Shown one piece after another: positions 9,699-18,777 of a DNA stretch of 64,000 bases. Under the pieces are notes generated by a model. That model made no database searches and was not told the origin of the DNA. It saw only the letters and a list, made by a program, of their open reading frames with translations. A program made the position numbers and the translations under genes. This DNA comes from Nocardioides marmotae (GTDB lineage Bacteria > Actinomycetota > Actinomycetes > Propionibacteriales > Nocardioidaceae): NCBI RefSeq assembly GCF_013177455.1, contig NZ_CP053660.1, positions 1,674,001 to 1,738,000 of the forward strand, read 5' to 3'. The number at the start of each line of letters is the position of its first letter. The stretch's first letter is position 1.

Positions 9699-9731
9699 TG
9701 AGCCCCCGGTGAGCCCCCGATGAGCCCCCGA
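9699..9731. repeat. 11-bp tandem repeat, three copies
   Basis: TGAGCCCCCG(G/A) is repeated at 9699, 9710 and 9721, and a partial fourth copy (TGAGCA) forms the start region of the next gene. The array leaves that gene without a recognisable ribosome binding site. Confidence 0.8.
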
Positions 9732-10057
9732 TGAGCAAGGAGCGGGCCCGGCGTCGCGAGGAGCGGCAGCGCGAGGCCGCGGTCCTCACGGCGGCCCGCG
9801 CGGCCGAGGCCGAGCGTCGCGAGCGCCGCGACGCGCGCGTCCGGGCGATGACCTCGCGCCTGCCCGCGCGGCGGACCCGTCCGACCGGGATCCTCGCCGC
9901 GCGGCGCCGCCGTCAGTGGCAGTGGCTGCTCGCCGGCCTGCTGGTCGCCAACGTCGCGGTCTGGGTCTTCGTGCCGGAGTGGTCGGCCCGGCTGGGCGCG
10001 CTCGTGGTCTCGGTGCTCGCCGCGCCCGTCCTGTTCACCCTGCTGTTCCGACGCTGA
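9731..10057 (+). CDS. Small membrane protein of the his cluster, unknown function
   Basis: This 108-residue protein has a strongly basic, Arg/Glu-rich helical N-terminal half (about residues 1-65, possibly coiled coil). Two hydrophobic segments follow: [18 protein letters not shown] near 68-84 and [17 protein letters not shown] near 88-106. It sits between hisH and priA with short spacing and is likely co-transcribed with them. I do not recognise a named family. The ATG at 9731 follows a tandem repeat rather than a Shine-Dalgarno sequence, so the exact start is uncertain. Confidence 0.75.
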   Translation: MSKERARRREERQREAAVLTAARAAEAERRERRDARVRAMTSRLPARRTRPTGILAARRRRQWQWLLAGLLVANVAVWVFVPEWSARLGALVVSVLAAPVLFTLLFRR

Positions 10058-10103
10058 GCACCTCCGGAGCCCAGCGCCCGTCCCCACCTTGGAAGCGAGA
10101 ACC

Positions 10104-10838
10104 ATGTCCCACCTCCAGCTGCTGCCCGCCGTCGACATCACCGAGGGCCGCGCCGTCCAGCTCGCCCAGGGCGTCGCCGGCTCCGAGCGCGTGTACGGCG
10201 ACCCGGTCGCGGCCGCGCGCCGGTGGCAGGACGCCGGGTCGGAGTGGCTGCACCTGGTCGACCTCGACGCGGCGTTCGGGCGCGGCTCGAACCGCGAGCT
10301 GCAGGCCGAGATCGTCGGCGCGCTCGACATCGACGTGGAGATGAGCGGCGGCATCCGCGACGACGAGTCGCTGGAGGCGGCGCTGGCCACCGGCTGCCGG
10401 CGGGTCAACATCGGCACCGCCGCACTGGAGAACCCGGCGTGGTGCGCGCGGATCATCGCCGAGCATGGCGACCGGATCGCGATCGGCCTCGACGTCCGGG
10501 GCACCACCCTGGCCGCCCGCGGCTGGACCAAGGACGGCGGCGACCTCTACGAGACCCTCGCCCGCCTCGACGCCGAGGGCTGCGCGCGCTACGTCGTCAC
10601 CGACGTGAACAAGGACGGCATGCTCCAGGGCCCCAACCTCCAGCTGCTGCGCGACGTCTGCGCCGCCACGGACCGCCCGGTCATCGCCTCGGGCGGGGTG
10701 AGCACGCTCGACGACATCCGCGCGCTGATGGACCTCGTGCCCGTCGGCGTGGAGGGCGCGATCGCCGGCACCGCGCTCTACGAGGGCCGGTTCACCCTCG
10801 AGGACGCGCTCGCCCTGACCCGCGGCGGGGCGTCGTGA
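10104..10838 (+). CDS. priA: Bifunctional phosphoribosyl isomerase A (HisA/TrpF activities)
   Basis: This 244-residue (beta/alpha)8 isomerase acts on ProFAR in histidine synthesis. In Actinobacteria that lack trpF it also isomerises phosphoribosyl anthranilate for tryptophan synthesis. Catalytic acids fit Asp11 (LLPAVD), Asp130 (AIGLDVRG) and Asp171 (TDVNKDGML). The PriA-type Arg-Gly-Trp at 139-141 (RGWTKDGG) supports dual specificity. The ATG at 10104 is preceded by GGAAGCGAG; a longer frame from a TTG at 10089 is less likely. Its stop overlaps the hisF start. The bifunctional call rests on this motif and on actinobacterial precedent; trpF was not seen in the window. Confidence 0.93.
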   Translation: MSHLQLLPAVDITEGRAVQLAQGVAGSERVYGDPVAAARRWQDAGSEWLHLVDLDAAFGRGSNRELQAEIVGALDIDVEMSGGIRDDESLEAALATGCRRVNIGTAALENPAWCARIIAEHGDRIAIGLDVRGTTLAARGWTKDGGDLYETLARLDAEGCARYVVTDVNKDGMLQGPNLQLLRDVCAATDRPVIASGGVSTLDDIRALMDLVPVGVEGAIAGTALYEGRFTLEDALALTRGGAS

Positions 10839-11596
10839 CGCTCGCGGTCCGGGTCATCCCGTGCCTGGACGTCGACGGCGGTCGGGTGGTCAAGGGCATC
10901 AACTTCCAGGACCTGCGTGACGCCGGTGACCCGGTCGAGCTGGCCAAGGTCTACGACGCCGAGGGCGCCGACGAGCTGACCTTCCTCGACATCTCCGCCT
11001 CCCACGAGGGCCGCTCGACCACGATGGAGATCGTCTCGGCCACTGCCGAGCAGGTCTTCATCCCGCTCACGGTCGGCGGCGGTGTCGCCTCGGTCGCCGA
11101 CGTCGACCGGCTGCTGCGGGCCGGCGCGGACAAGGTCGCGGTCAACACCGCCGCCATCCGCCGGCCCGAGCTGGTCGCCGAGATCGCCGACCGGTTCGGC
11201 AACCAGGTGCTCGTGCTGTCGGTCGACGCGCGCCGCGCCGCCGGCACCGCCTCCGGCTTCGAGGTCACCACCCACGGCGGCCGGAAGTCCGCCGGCATCG
11301 ACGCGGTCGAGTGGGCCGTGCGCGCCGCCGAGCTCGGCGCCGGCGAGATCCTGCTCAACGCGATGGACGCCGACGGGACCCAGGACGGCTTCGACCTCGA
11401 CCTGATCGCGGCGGTACGTCGCGAGGTCTCGATCCCCGTCATCGCCTCCGGCGGCGCCGGCCGCGTCGAGCACTTCCCGCCCGCCGTCGAGGCCGGCGCC
11501 GACGCGGTCCTCGCGGCCACGGTCTTCCACTTCGGCACGTTGCGCATCGGCGACGTCAAGCGCGCGCTCGACGAGGCCGGTCACCCCGTCCGGTGA
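10835..11596 (+). CDS. hisF: Imidazole glycerol phosphate synthase, cyclase subunit
   Basis: HisF is the (beta/alpha)8 cyclase that combines PRFAR with ammonia from HisH. The 253-residue protein begins [20 protein letters not shown] with the catalytic Asp of CLDVD. Other motifs are FLDISAS, the phosphate-binding loops PLTVGGGV and VIASGGAG, and [18 protein letters not shown]. The family's second catalytic Asp lies in VLSVDARR. The GTG start overlaps the priA stop by four bases, and the stop overlaps the start of the MOSC gene. Confidence 0.97.
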   Translation: MTLAVRVIPCLDVDGGRVVKGINFQDLRDAGDPVELAKVYDAEGADELTFLDISASHEGRSTTMEIVSATAEQVFIPLTVGGGVASVADVDRLLRAGADKVAVNTAAIRRPELVAEIADRFGNQVLVLSVDARRAAGTASGFEVTTHGGRKSAGIDAVEWAVRAAELGAGEILLNAMDADGTQDGFDLDLIAAVRREVSIPVIASGGAGRVEHFPPAVEAGADAVLAATVFHFGTLRIGDVKRALDEAGHPVR

Positions 11597-12048
11597 CCGG
11601 TTCGCTCGGGCGGGTGACGGCGCTGCACGTCGCGCCCGAGCGGCACGCGCCGATGCAGGCGCGGACGAGCATCGAGGTCGTCGCCGGCCGCGGCGTCGTC
11701 GGCGACCGGTGGTGGGGCACGCGGCACCGGCACGTCTCGGTCCAGTCCGCCGAGGCGCTCGCCGAAGCCGCAGCCGCCCTCGGCCGGGCCGTCCCGCCGA
11801 GCGCCACGCGACGTACGGTCACGGTGGGCGGGGGAGCGGTCCCCACCGAGCCCGGCGTCCGCCTCCAGGTCGGCGAGGTGCTGCTCGAGGTCGTCCGCGT
11901 CGCCGCCCCGTGCCGGGTGATGGAGACCTCGATGGGGCCCGGCGGCGCCGCGGCGCTGCGCCGACGCGGCGGCTCGATCCTGCGCGCCCTCACCTCCGGC
12001 GCCATCCGCCTCGGCGACGAGGCCGCCGAGGTCCGCCCCACGCACTGA
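11593..12048 (+). CDS. MOSC-domain protein
   Basis: This 151-residue protein resembles a stand-alone MOSC beta-barrel domain: [15 protein letters not shown], then [19 protein letters not shown], then [19 protein letters not shown]. The conserved Cys sits in [10 protein letters not shown], which is expected of MOSC proteins that handle sulfur or molybdenum cofactor. The GTG at 11593 overlaps the hisF stop, although a GTG at 11614 is also possible. It is the last gene of the his run. A role in histidine synthesis is not suggested; operon membership is the only link. Confidence 0.8.
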   Translation: MTGSLGRVTALHVAPERHAPMQARTSIEVVAGRGVVGDRWWGTRHRHVSVQSAEALAEAAAALGRAVPPSATRRTVTVGGGAVPTEPGVRLQVGEVLLEVVRVAAPCRVMETSMGPGGAAALRRRGGSILRALTSGAIRLGDEAAEVRPTH

Positions 12049-12154
12049 CCGGGCCGGGATGTCGTGCCGGGGTTGCCCTTCCCGAGGTGCCGCAGCGCTG
12101 TCTCAGGGGTCTTGCGGAGGGCTTGAGGGAACGTCGTGGTTGTGGCGGGTGGTG

Positions 12155-12191
12155 CCTTGATGTGGGGGCGGCAGAGTTCTGGTCATCAAGG
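12155..12191. promoter_or_regulatory. 8-bp inverted repeat upstream of the TasA-like gene
   Basis: CCTTGATG (12155-12162) and CATCAAGG (12184-12191) form a perfect inverted repeat with a 21-bp spacer, about 50 bases before the ATG. It is followed by a 7-bp hairpin, CCGCCGG/CCGGCGG (12198-12216). The repeat may be an operator or a structured leader. No regulator is identified. Confidence 0.4.
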
Positions 12192-12241
12192 AACACCCCG
12201 CCGGAGATGCCGGCGGATCCCCTTCTCGAAAGGCTCCTCCG

Positions 12242-12925
12242 ATGACCTCCACCACCTCCCGCAAGGCCACCGGCTCCCGCAAGGCCGTCACGGGTCGGAA
12301 GGTCTCGCGTCGCAGCCGGACCACCGCGGTCAAGATCGTGGCCTCGGTGGCGCTGGTCGCGGGTGCTGCGTCGGTGGCGGGCCTGGGCACCTTCGGTGCG
12401 TTCACCTCGACCACCTCGGCCACCGAGCAGGTCGACGCGGGCCGGATCACCCTGGGCAAGGGCACGAGCACGCAGGGCCCGAGCATCGCGGCGGCCGGCC
12501 TGGTGCCCGGTGACACGATCGAGCGCGACGTGGTGCTGACCCGCGGCGCGACGGATGAGAAGTTCGGGTCGGTCAAGCTCACCACGACCGGCGCGACGAG
12601 CAACCTGCTGACCACGGACATCACCAACGGTCTGCAGCTGGCCGTCGACCAGTGCTCGGTGGCCTGGGTGAAGGTCGACCCGGCCAAGGCCAACGGGGCC
12701 CTGAAGTGCGCCGGCACCACCACCCAGGTGCTGGCCTCGCGTCCGGTGGTGGGTGCGAACCTGGACCTGGCCGCGGCGACCACGGCGCTGAACACGGACG
12801 CGAAGGTCTCGAACCTGCGGGTGACGCTGTCGTTCCCGGCGGCTGCGGGCAACGAGTTCCAGGGTCTGGGCAACACCGTGAACATGGTCTTCGACGCCAC
12901 CCAGCGCGCTGCCGACAAGCGCTGA
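12242..12925 (+). CDS. TasA/camelysin-like exported protein
   Basis: This 227-residue protein has a very basic N-terminal region of about 32 residues and then a hydrophobic stretch (VKIVASVALVAGAASVAGLG). The segment TFGAFTSTTSATEQVDAGRI resembles the processed N-terminus of the TasA/CalY (SipW-dependent) family of secreted filament proteins. The rest is Thr/Ala/Val-rich and beta-like, with two Cys residues (QCSVAW and LKCAG) that could pair. No SipW-type signal peptidase gene is seen nearby, so processing would rely on a distant enzyme. It follows the his cluster but is separated by 193 bases holding an inverted repeat. Fibre formation is family inference only. Confidence 0.75.
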   Translation: MTSTTSRKATGSRKAVTGRKVSRRSRTTAVKIVASVALVAGAASVAGLGTFGAFTSTTSATEQVDAGRITLGKGTSTQGPSIAAAGLVPGDTIERDVVLTRGATDEKFGSVKLTTTGATSNLLTTDITNGLQLAVDQCSVAWVKVDPAKANGALKCAGTTTQVLASRPVVGANLDLAAATTALNTDAKVSNLRVTLSFPAAAGNEFQGLGNTVNMVFDATQRAADKR

Positions 12926-13052
12926 CCGTGACCGGCTGGCCCGGGACGCACTGACAACTCCACAGCTTGCCCCGTCCTCGAGCGGTCGCCGGTACGCCGG
13001 CGGCCGCTCGCGGCGTACCCGGCCCCAGTGGTCACGCGGGTACCACTTCTCA

Positions 13053-13123
13053 GGTGACCCCTGCACTTATCGGGGCAGATCTGCCCCGGTATGTGCAGGA
13101 GTCACCGGTTAACCGGTGACTCC
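13053..13123. repeat. Overlapping long palindromes
   Basis: A 54-bp imperfect palindrome (13053-13106) is centred on the perfect 18-bp CGGGGCAGATCTGCCCCG at 13071-13088. Its outer arms GGTGACCCCTGCAC and GTGCAGGAGTCACC match except at one position. Overlapping it is a perfect 26-bp palindrome at 13098-13123, centred on GGTTAACC. It lies in the 369-base gap between the TasA-like gene and the ABC exporter. Confidence 0.85.
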
Positions 13124-13136
13124 GACACCTGGCCCC

Positions 13137-13202
13137 GACCCTGCACGAGTACCACCTCGACCCTGCACGAGTACCACCTCGACCCTGCAGGAGTGCCACC
13201 TC
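13137..13202. repeat. 22-bp direct repeat, three copies (same family as 44.3 kb)
   Basis: Three head-to-tail 22-bp units start at 13137, 13159 and 13181. The third carries the core CTGCAGGAGTGCCACCTCG, which is identical to a unit of the inverted array near 44400. The first two units carry CTGCACGAGTACCACCTC. The rest of the gap, 13203-13294, shows nothing except the likely leader of the exporter gene. Confidence 0.9.
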
Positions 13203-13294
13203 GGCGGCATGGGGGAGGCGTCGGCCGGGTTGGGGCTGCGGAATATCGTGGCGCGGCCCGGCTGTTGGGCGGAGGTCGAGGGAAGCAGGAGCGG

Positions 13295-15109
13295 GTGACG
13301 GACGAGCAGCATCAGGGTCGAGGGTCCACAGCAGCGGGGTTCCGCGTGCTGTGGGTGGCGATCAAGCGGGAGCCGTGGATCTTCACCGTCTCGACGCTCG
13401 GGAGCGTGCTGTTCGGCGCGCTGACCGTCGCGGACGCGTGGGTGCTCGGCTGGTCGACCGACCACGTCGTGCTGCCGGCCTTCGAGACCGGCGAGGTCGG
13501 CGCCGACATGCTGCTCGCGGTGCTCGCGCTGTTCCTCGGCGTCGCCATCCTCCGCGCGGTCGGGATCGTCGCGCGACGGCTCGGCGCCGGCGTCATGCAG
13601 TACCGGATGCAGGCCCACACCCGCCGCGCGGTCACCCGCCAGTACCTCACCCTGCCGATGGAGTGGCACCAGCGCCACCCGACCGGCCAGCTGCTCTCCA
13701 ACGCCAACGCCGACGTCGAGGCCGCGTGGGGGCCGATCGCGCCGCTGCCGATGGCGGTCGGCACGGTCGCGATGATGGTGATCGCGGTCGCGCAGATGTT
13801 CTTCGCCGACGTCGTGCTCGCGCTGGTGGGCCTCACGATCTTCCCGGTCGTCATCGCCGTGAACGTCGCCTACCAGCGGCTCGCCCAGGGCTGGATGACC
13901 CGCGCGCAGCAGCTGCGCGCCGAGGTCAGCGAGATCGCCCACGAGTCCTTCGACGGCGCGATGGTCGTCAAGACCCTCGGCCGCGAGGGCGAGGAGACCG
14001 AGCGGTTCGCCGCCCGCGCCCGCGAGCTGCGCGACGTCAACATCAAGGCCGGCCGCATCCGCGCGGCCTTCGACCCGACGCTGGCCGCGCTGCCGAACCT
14101 CGGCGTGCTGGTCGTCCTCGCCGTCGGCGTCTCCCGCGTCCTCAGCGGCGCGACCGACGCCGGGGACGTGGTGACGGTGGCCTACCTCCTCACGATCGTC
14201 TCCTTCCCGATCCGCTCGATCGGCTGGCTGCTCGGTGAGTTCCCGCGCAGCGTCGTGGGCTACCAGCGGGTGCGCAGCGTCCTCGACGCCGCCGGCGAGA
14301 TGCCGTACGGCGACCGCACCTCGACCGGCGTGGTCGCGACCGGCGCCCGCGGGGCGGCCCTGCGCGTGGAGGGGCTGAGCTACTCCTACGACCCCGACCG
14401 CCGGCTGCTCGACGGCGTCGACCTGACCGTCGAGCCGGGTCGCACCGTGGCCGTCGTCGGGGCGACCGCGTCGGGCAAGAGCACCCTGACGATGCTGCTC
14501 AGCCGGCTCGTCGACCCCGACGCCGGCCGGATCCTCCTCGACGGCACCGACCTGCGCGACCTGGCCCGCGGCGAGCTGGCCCGGGCGGTCGCGGCGGTGC
14601 CCCAGACGCCGTTCCTCTTCGACGACACCGTCCGCGGCAATGTCGCCCTCGGCGCCGACGTGACCGACGAGGAGGTGTGGGCCGCGCTGCGGGCCGCCCA
14701 GGCCGACGGCTTCGTCGCGGCCCTCCCGCACGGGCTCGACACCCGCCTCGGCGAGCGCGGGACCTCGCTGTCCGGCGGCCAGCGCCAGCGGATCTCCCTG
14801 GCCCGCGCGCTCGTGCGCCGCCCTCGACTGCTCGTGCTGGACGACGCCACCTCGGCGGTCGACCCCGAGGTCGAGGCGCGCATCCTCGCCGCCCTGCGCG
14901 ACGAGTCAGGCGAGGGCCCCTCGCTGGTGGTCGTCGCCTACCGCAAGGCGACCATCGCGCTCGCCGACGAGGTCGTCCACCTCGAGGACGGCCGGATCGC
15001 CGACCGCGGCACCCACGCCGAGCTCCTGGCCCGCAGCGCCGCCTACGCCAACCTGGTGAACGCCTACGAGCAGGAGCACGACGACGAGCACGCGGAGGTG
15101 ACCGCATGA
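13295..15109 (+). CDS. ABC exporter half-transporter with degenerate ATP site
   Basis: This 604-residue type-IV ABC exporter subunit has an N-terminal six-helix membrane domain (about 35-330) and an ATPase domain (about 355-600). Walker A is [11 protein letters not shown] (Lys395) and the signature is the canonical LSGGQRQR. The residue after the Walker B Asp516 is Asp517 instead of catalytic Glu, and the switch histidine is replaced by Tyr549 (VVVAYRKAT). These losses mark it as the degenerate half of a heterodimer. The GTG at 13295 follows GCAGGAG. Its stop overlaps the next subunit's ATG. The substrate is unknown. Confidence 0.92.
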   Translation: MTDEQHQGRGSTAAGFRVLWVAIKREPWIFTVSTLGSVLFGALTVADAWVLGWSTDHVVLPAFETGEVGADMLLAVLALFLGVAILRAVGIVARRLGAGVMQYRMQAHTRRAVTRQYLTLPMEWHQRHPTGQLLSNANADVEAAWGPIAPLPMAVGTVAMMVIAVAQMFFADVVLALVGLTIFPVVIAVNVAYQRLAQGWMTRAQQLRAEVSEIAHESFDGAMVVKTLGREGEETERFAARARELRDVNIKAGRIRAAFDPTLAALPNLGVLVVLAVGVSRVLSGATDAGDVVTVAYLLTIVSFPIRSIGWLLGEFPRSVVGYQRVRSVLDAAGEMPYGDRTSTGVVATGARGAALRVEGLSYSYDPDRRLLDGVDLTVEPGRTVAVVGATASGKSTLTMLLSRLVDPDAGRILLDGTDLRDLARGELARAVAAVPQTPFLFDDTVRGNVALGADVTDEEVWAALRAAQADGFVAALPHGLDTRLGERGTSLSGGQRQRISLARALVRRPRLLVLDDATSAVDPEVEARILAALRDESGEGPSLVVVAYRKATIALADEVVHLEDGRIADRGTHAELLARSAAYANLVNAYEQEHDDEHAEVTA

Positions 15110-16902
15110 GCACCGTCATGGACTCCGGCGAGGACATCGGCGCCATCCGCACCATCCGGCGCGGGGTGCACTTCTCACCCGAGCTCAAGGAGGGCATCGG
15201 CGGGACGCTCGCGCTGGCGGTGGTCGCCTCCGCGGGCCAGGTCGTCGTACCGATCGTGGTCCAGCAGGTGCTCGACCGCGGCATCAACGGCCCCAGCGGG
15301 CCGGACGTCTCCTTCACCGTCTGGGCCGGCGTCATCGCCGCGCTCGCCATCGTGGTCACGAGCTGGGCGTCGTACAAGATGACCACCCGGCTCTTCACCT
15401 CCGCCGAGCGCGGGCTGGCGACGCTGCGCACCAAGGCCTTCCGCCACGTCCACGACCTGCCGCTGCTGACCCAGAACACCGAGCGCCGCGGCGCCCTGGT
15501 CGCCCGCGTCACCAGCGACGTCGACCAGGTCAGCCAGTTCCTCGTCTTCGGCGGCCTGCTGTTCGTCGTCAGCGTCGGGCAGGTGCTCGTCGCGACCGTC
15601 GTGATGGTCGTCTACAGCTGGCAGCTCGCGCTCGTGGTGTGGCTGTGCTTCGCGCCGCTGTTCCTGTCCCTGCGCTACTTCCAGCGCAAGCTCTCCGACG
15701 CCTACGGCACCGTACGTCGCCAGGTCGGCCTGATGCTCTCGGCCGTGTCCGAGCCGGTCGTCGGCGCGGCCGTGGTCCGCTCCTACGCCGTCGAGGACCG
15801 CACCCAGCGGCGCATCGACGAGGCGATCGACGCCCACAAGGCGGCCAGCACCCGGGCGCAGGGCTTCACCGCGTTCTCCTTCTCCCTCGGCGGCGTCTCG
15901 GCGGGCCTGGCCAACGCCGGCGTGCTCATCGTCGGCATCTGGCTGGGCCAGGGCCGGCTGTGGGGCGGCGACATCACCGCGGGGGAGGTGGTCGCGTTCG
16001 CGTTCCTCGTGACGCTGTTCGTCGGCCCGGTGCAGATGGGCACCCAGATCCTCACCGACGCCCAGAACGCCATCGCCGGCTGGCGGCGGGTGATCGGCAT
16101 CCTGGAGACGCCGGCCGACCTGGTCGACCCCGGCCCGGACGGTGCCGTCCTGCCGCGCGGCCCGATCGACGTGTGCTTCGAGCACGTCTCCTTCGCCTAC
16201 CCCGGCGGCCCGCTGGTGCTGCGCGACATCGACCTGGCGATCGACGCCGGCCTCCGCGTGGCGGTCGTCGGCGAGACCGGCTCGGGCAAGTCGACGGTCG
16301 CCAAGCTGCTGACCCGGCTGATGGACCCCTCCGAGGGGCGGGTGCTGCTCGACGGCGTCGACGTCCGCGACATCGGCTCGGCCTCGTTGCGCAGCAGCGT
16401 GGTGCTGGTGCCCCAGGAGGGCTTCCTCTTCGACGACACGCTCGCCGCGAACGTGCGCTACGGCAAGCTCGACGCCACCGACGAGGAGATCCTGGCCAGC
16501 GCCGCCGAGCTCGGCCTGGGCGACTGGATCGCCGGCCTGCCCCGCGGGATCCAGACCCCGGTGGGCCAGCGCGGCGAGTCGCTCTCGGCGGGGGAGCGGC
16601 AGCTCGTCGCGCTCCTGCGCGCCCACCTCGCCGACCCCGACCTGCTCGTCCTCGACGAGGCGACCAGCGCGGTCGACCCCGCCCTGGAGATGCGGATCGG
16701 CCGCGCGCTGGAGCGGCTGATGCGCGGGCGCACCTCGGTCACGATCGCCCACCGGCTCTCCACCGCGGAGAACGCCGACGAGGTCGTCGTCGTCGACCGC
16801 GGACAGGTCGTCCAGCGCGGGCCGCACGCAGCGCTCGTGGCCGAGGAGGGCGGCGTGTACGCCGGCCTCCACGCCTCCTGGGTGGCCCAGCAGGGCAGCT
16901 GA
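15106..16902 (+). CDS. ABC exporter half-transporter with catalytic Glu and His
   Basis: This is the 598-residue partner of the preceding subunit, with the same membrane-plus-ATPase architecture. Walker A is [11 protein letters not shown] (Lys395). The catalytic Glu518 ([11 protein letters not shown]) and switch His549 (VTIAHRLST) are intact, but the signature is altered to LSAGERQ. Combined with the partner's LSGGQ and missing Glu/His, the pair would form one consensus and one degenerate ATP site, as in known asymmetric exporters such as TM287/288. The start overlaps the upstream stop (ATGA). A long hairpin lies about 70 bases downstream. Confidence 0.92.
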   Translation: MSTVMDSGEDIGAIRTIRRGVHFSPELKEGIGGTLALAVVASAGQVVVPIVVQQVLDRGINGPSGPDVSFTVWAGVIAALAIVVTSWASYKMTTRLFTSAERGLATLRTKAFRHVHDLPLLTQNTERRGALVARVTSDVDQVSQFLVFGGLLFVVSVGQVLVATVVMVVYSWQLALVVWLCFAPLFLSLRYFQRKLSDAYGTVRRQVGLMLSAVSEPVVGAAVVRSYAVEDRTQRRIDEAIDAHKAASTRAQGFTAFSFSLGGVSAGLANAGVLIVGIWLGQGRLWGGDITAGEVVAFAFLVTLFVGPVQMGTQILTDAQNAIAGWRRVIGILETPADLVDPGPDGAVLPRGPIDVCFEHVSFAYPGGPLVLRDIDLAIDAGLRVAVVGETGSGKSTVAKLLTRLMDPSEGRVLLDGVDVRDIGSASLRSSVVLVPQEGFLFDDTLAANVRYGKLDATDEEILASAAELGLGDWIAGLPRGIQTPVGQRGESLSAGERQLVALLRAHLADPDLLVLDEATSAVDPALEMRIGRALERLMRGRTSVTIAHRLSTAENADEVVVVDRGQVVQRGPHAALVAEEGGVYAGLHASWVAQQGS

Positions 16903-16970
16903 GGGCCGCCGACGCGGGAGCCGCCCCGGCACCCACGACCCGCAGCCGGCCCGGCGTACCCACGCCCCGG

Positions 16971-17038
16971 CGGGATAGTCCGACACACCCGCGCCCTTTC
17001 CGGCCGGGTCAAGGGCGCGTGCGTGGCGGACTATCCCG
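16971..17038. repeat. 28-bp imperfect inverted repeat
   Basis: Arms 16971-16998 and 17011-17038 match at 25 of 28 positions around a 12-base loop; the outer 12 bases, CGGGATAGTCCG, are perfect. A second hairpin follows directly (GTCACCGGG at 17038-17046 with CCCGGTGAC at 17060-17068). The pair may end exporter transcription upstream of hisI, but there is no T tract. Confidence 0.8.
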
Positions 17039-17078
17039 TCACCGGGCCCCAGCCCGGAACCCGGTGACGGTGGCCGGG

Positions 17079-17084
17079 GATACT
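17079..17084 (+). promoter_or_regulatory. -10 element of hisI (leaderless start)
   Basis: GATACT ends 6 nt before the hisI GTG at 17091, and there is no Shine-Dalgarno sequence between them. No convincing -35 is visible; the region just upstream is occupied by a 9-bp hairpin. Confidence 0.5.
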
Positions 17085-17090
17085 GAGCAG

Positions 17091-17438
17091 GTGAGCTCCC
17101 TGGCACCCGACATCGCCGCCCGCCTCAAGCGCACCGCCGACGGCCTGGTGCCCGCGGTGGTCCAGCAGCACGACACCCGCGAGGTGCTGATGCTCGGCTG
17201 GATGGACGACGAGGCGCTGCACCGCACCCTGACGACCGGCCGGGCGACGTACTGGTCCCGCTCCCGCCAGGAGTACTGGGTCAAGGGGGAGACCTCCGGC
17301 AACGTCCAGTGGGTCAAGGAGGTCCGCCTCGACTGCGACGGCGACACCCTGCTCGTCGCCGTGGACCAGGAGGGCGCCGCCTGCCACACCGGCGACCGCA
17401 CCTGCTTCGACGCCGTGGAGCTGCCGACCTGTGGCTGA
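17091..17438 (+). CDS. hisI: Phosphoribosyl-AMP cyclohydrolase
   Basis: This enzyme hydrolyses phosphoribosyl-AMP to ProFAR, the third step of histidine synthesis. The 115-residue protein is the stand-alone cyclohydrolase without a HisE domain. Motifs include [34 protein letters not shown] and the metal-binding [14 protein letters not shown]. Zinc-binding Cys and His residues lie in [12 protein letters not shown]. The GTG at 17091 is chosen because it opens the conserved start of the family and directly follows a -10 element. It is separated from hisF by the exporter genes. The next gene overlaps its end by 8 bases. Confidence 0.95.
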   Translation: MSSLAPDIAARLKRTADGLVPAVVQQHDTREVLMLGWMDDEALHRTLTTGRATYWSRSRQEYWVKGETSGNVQWVKEVRLDCDGDTLLVAVDQEGAACHTGDRTCFDAVELPTCG

Positions 17439-18033
17439 GCAGGAGACCGTCCGCCGCGACCGGCGCAAGACCTTCGGGCCGGTCGTGCTGGCCGGCCTCG
17501 CCGGCGGCACGCTCGCCGCGGTCGGCGGCAGCCGGCCCTGGGCCGAGGCCGGCTCCGACGGGGGAGCGGCCGCCCTGGCCGGCTACGCCGTGAGCGACGC
17601 CGGCGAGATGCCCGCGGCCACCGCAGCCGCGCTCGTCGTGCTCGCCTGCTGGGGCGTCGTGCTGGTCACCCGCCGCCGGGTGCGCCGCGCGGTCGCCCTC
17701 CTCGGAGCGGTCGCGGCGCTCGGCCTGGTCGTGGCCGTCGTCGCCGGCTGGTCCTCGACCGTCGAGGACGTCCAGGCCGTGTACGCCGGCTCCGGCGTCG
17801 AGCCCGACATCACCCGGACCGCGTGGTACGCCGCCTCGGCCCTCGGCGCGGTCCTCACCCTGGTCGCGAGCGTGCTCGCGGTGCGCCTGGCCCCGGCGTG
17901 GCCGGAGATGGGCAGCCGGTACGACGCCCCGGCCGGTGGCCCCGCCGCCCCGGCGAAGGCCGTGGCCCCCGAGGACGCCAGCAACATCGAGCTGTGGAAG
18001 GCGATGGACGAGGGGCACGACCCGACGGCCTGA
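17431..18033 (+). CDS. Trp-biosynthesis-associated membrane protein (TIGR02234 type)
   Basis: This 200-residue protein has four hydrophobic segments (about 17-35, 68-86, 90-112 and 133-155) and the diagnostic C-terminus [15 protein letters not shown]. It belongs to the actinobacterial family found between trpE and trpC, whose function is not established. Its GTG lies inside the end of hisI. In relatives trpE normally precedes this gene; here hisI directly abuts it. The large loop with [20 protein letters not shown] is likely extracytoplasmic. Confidence 0.88.
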   Translation: MAEQETVRRDRRKTFGPVVLAGLAGGTLAAVGGSRPWAEAGSDGGAAALAGYAVSDAGEMPAATAAALVVLACWGVVLVTRRRVRRAVALLGAVAALGLVVAVVAGWSSTVEDVQAVYAGSGVEPDITRTAWYAASALGAVLTLVASVLAVRLAPAWPEMGSRYDAPAGGPAAPAKAVAPEDASNIELWKAMDEGHDPTA

Positions 18034-18105
18034 CCGCCGCCCCGGTGTCGCTAGGATCAGCCGCGTTCCGCCCCGCACCGAACCCCCGATCGAGGAGCTC
18101 CACGC

Positions 18106-18300
18106 ATGTCTAACGACAACCACGGCAACACCCCCGCGGCCTGGACCGCCGTCGTGGTCGCCATGATCGGCTTCATCGTGGGCGGGGTCGGGCTGATGCT
18201 CGACCCGATCAGCTTCGTGATCTTCTGGGTCGGCGTCGCCATGGTCGTCGGCGCCCTCGTCCTGTTCATCGTGATGGACAAGATGGGCCTGCACGGGTGA
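18106..18300 (+). CDS. HGxxPAAW-family small membrane protein
   Basis: This 64-residue protein begins MSNDNHGNTPAAW, carrying the His-Gly-x-x-Pro-Ala-Ala-Trp signature. Two hydrophobic helices follow, about 16-33 and 38-57. The family is commonly found between the Trp-associated membrane protein and trpC in Actinobacteria, and its role is unknown. GAGGAGCT precedes the ATG at 18106 as a ribosome binding site. A TAGGAT hexamer at 18051-18056 may provide an internal promoter. Confidence 0.88.
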   Translation: MSNDNHGNTPAAWTAVVVAMIGFIVGGVGLMLDPISFVIFWVGVAMVVGALVLFIVMDKMGLHG

Positions 18301-18307
18301 TCACCCG

Positions 18308-18709
18308 GTGACCCGCGGTCGGCGCCTCCTGGCGCCCGCGGTCACCCTCGGCGGCCTCGCGGCCGCCACGCTCGCGCTGCACCTGCGCGACCCCCACGAG
18401 CGCGGCTCGTGGGGCTCCTGTCCGAGCGCCGCGCTGGGCTTCTGGTGCCCCGGTTGCGGCGGCCTGCGGGCGGTCAACGACCTGACGAACGGGCGCTTCG
18501 CCGACGCGGCGTCGAGCAACCTGCTCCTCATCGGCCTGCTGCCCGTGCTGGCCGCGCTCTACCTGTGGTGGGTCGCGCGGCGCTGGCGCGGGGAGACCCG
18601 CGAGCCCGACCAGCGCTTCGTGGTCGGCGGCACGGTCACGCTGTGCGTGGTGGCCGTGGTCTTCGCGGTGCTCCGCAACCTGCCGGCCGGGGCCTGGCTG
18701 GCGCCCTGA
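18308..18709 (+). CDS. DUF2752 family membrane protein
   Basis: This 133-residue protein carries the DUF2752 hallmark FWCPGCGGLRAVNDLTNGRF, with a CPxCG motif between predicted helices. It has hydrophobic segments near residues 10-25, 70-90 and 105-125. The function of the family is unknown; the Cys pair suggests metal or redox chemistry but this is unproven. It starts at a GTG 7 bases after the preceding stop and is probably in the same operon. The next gene is convergent. Confidence 0.87.
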   Translation: MTRGRRLLAPAVTLGGLAAATLALHLRDPHERGSWGSCPSAALGFWCPGCGGLRAVNDLTNGRFADAASSNLLLIGLLPVLAALYLWWVARRWRGETREPDQRFVVGGTVTLCVVAVVFAVLRNLPAGAWLAP

Positions 18710-18730
18710 CCGGGCAGGTCGCGTGCCGCC

Positions 18731-18777
18731 TGGATCAGGCGCGGATCAGGCGTGGATCAGGACGTGGATCAGGACGT
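18731..18777. repeat. 11-12-bp tandem repeat overlapping a stop codon
   Basis: GGATCAGG followed by CGC, CGT or ACGT is repeated four times between 18731 and 18777. The last copy contains the TGA and the final codons of the minus-strand DUF4190 gene, so the repeats sit in the short gap between two convergent genes. Confidence 0.8.

Noticed and set aside
13137..13202. CRISPR array
   Set aside because: The units are contiguous 22-mers without spacers and there are no cas genes; the same holds for 44307-44462.
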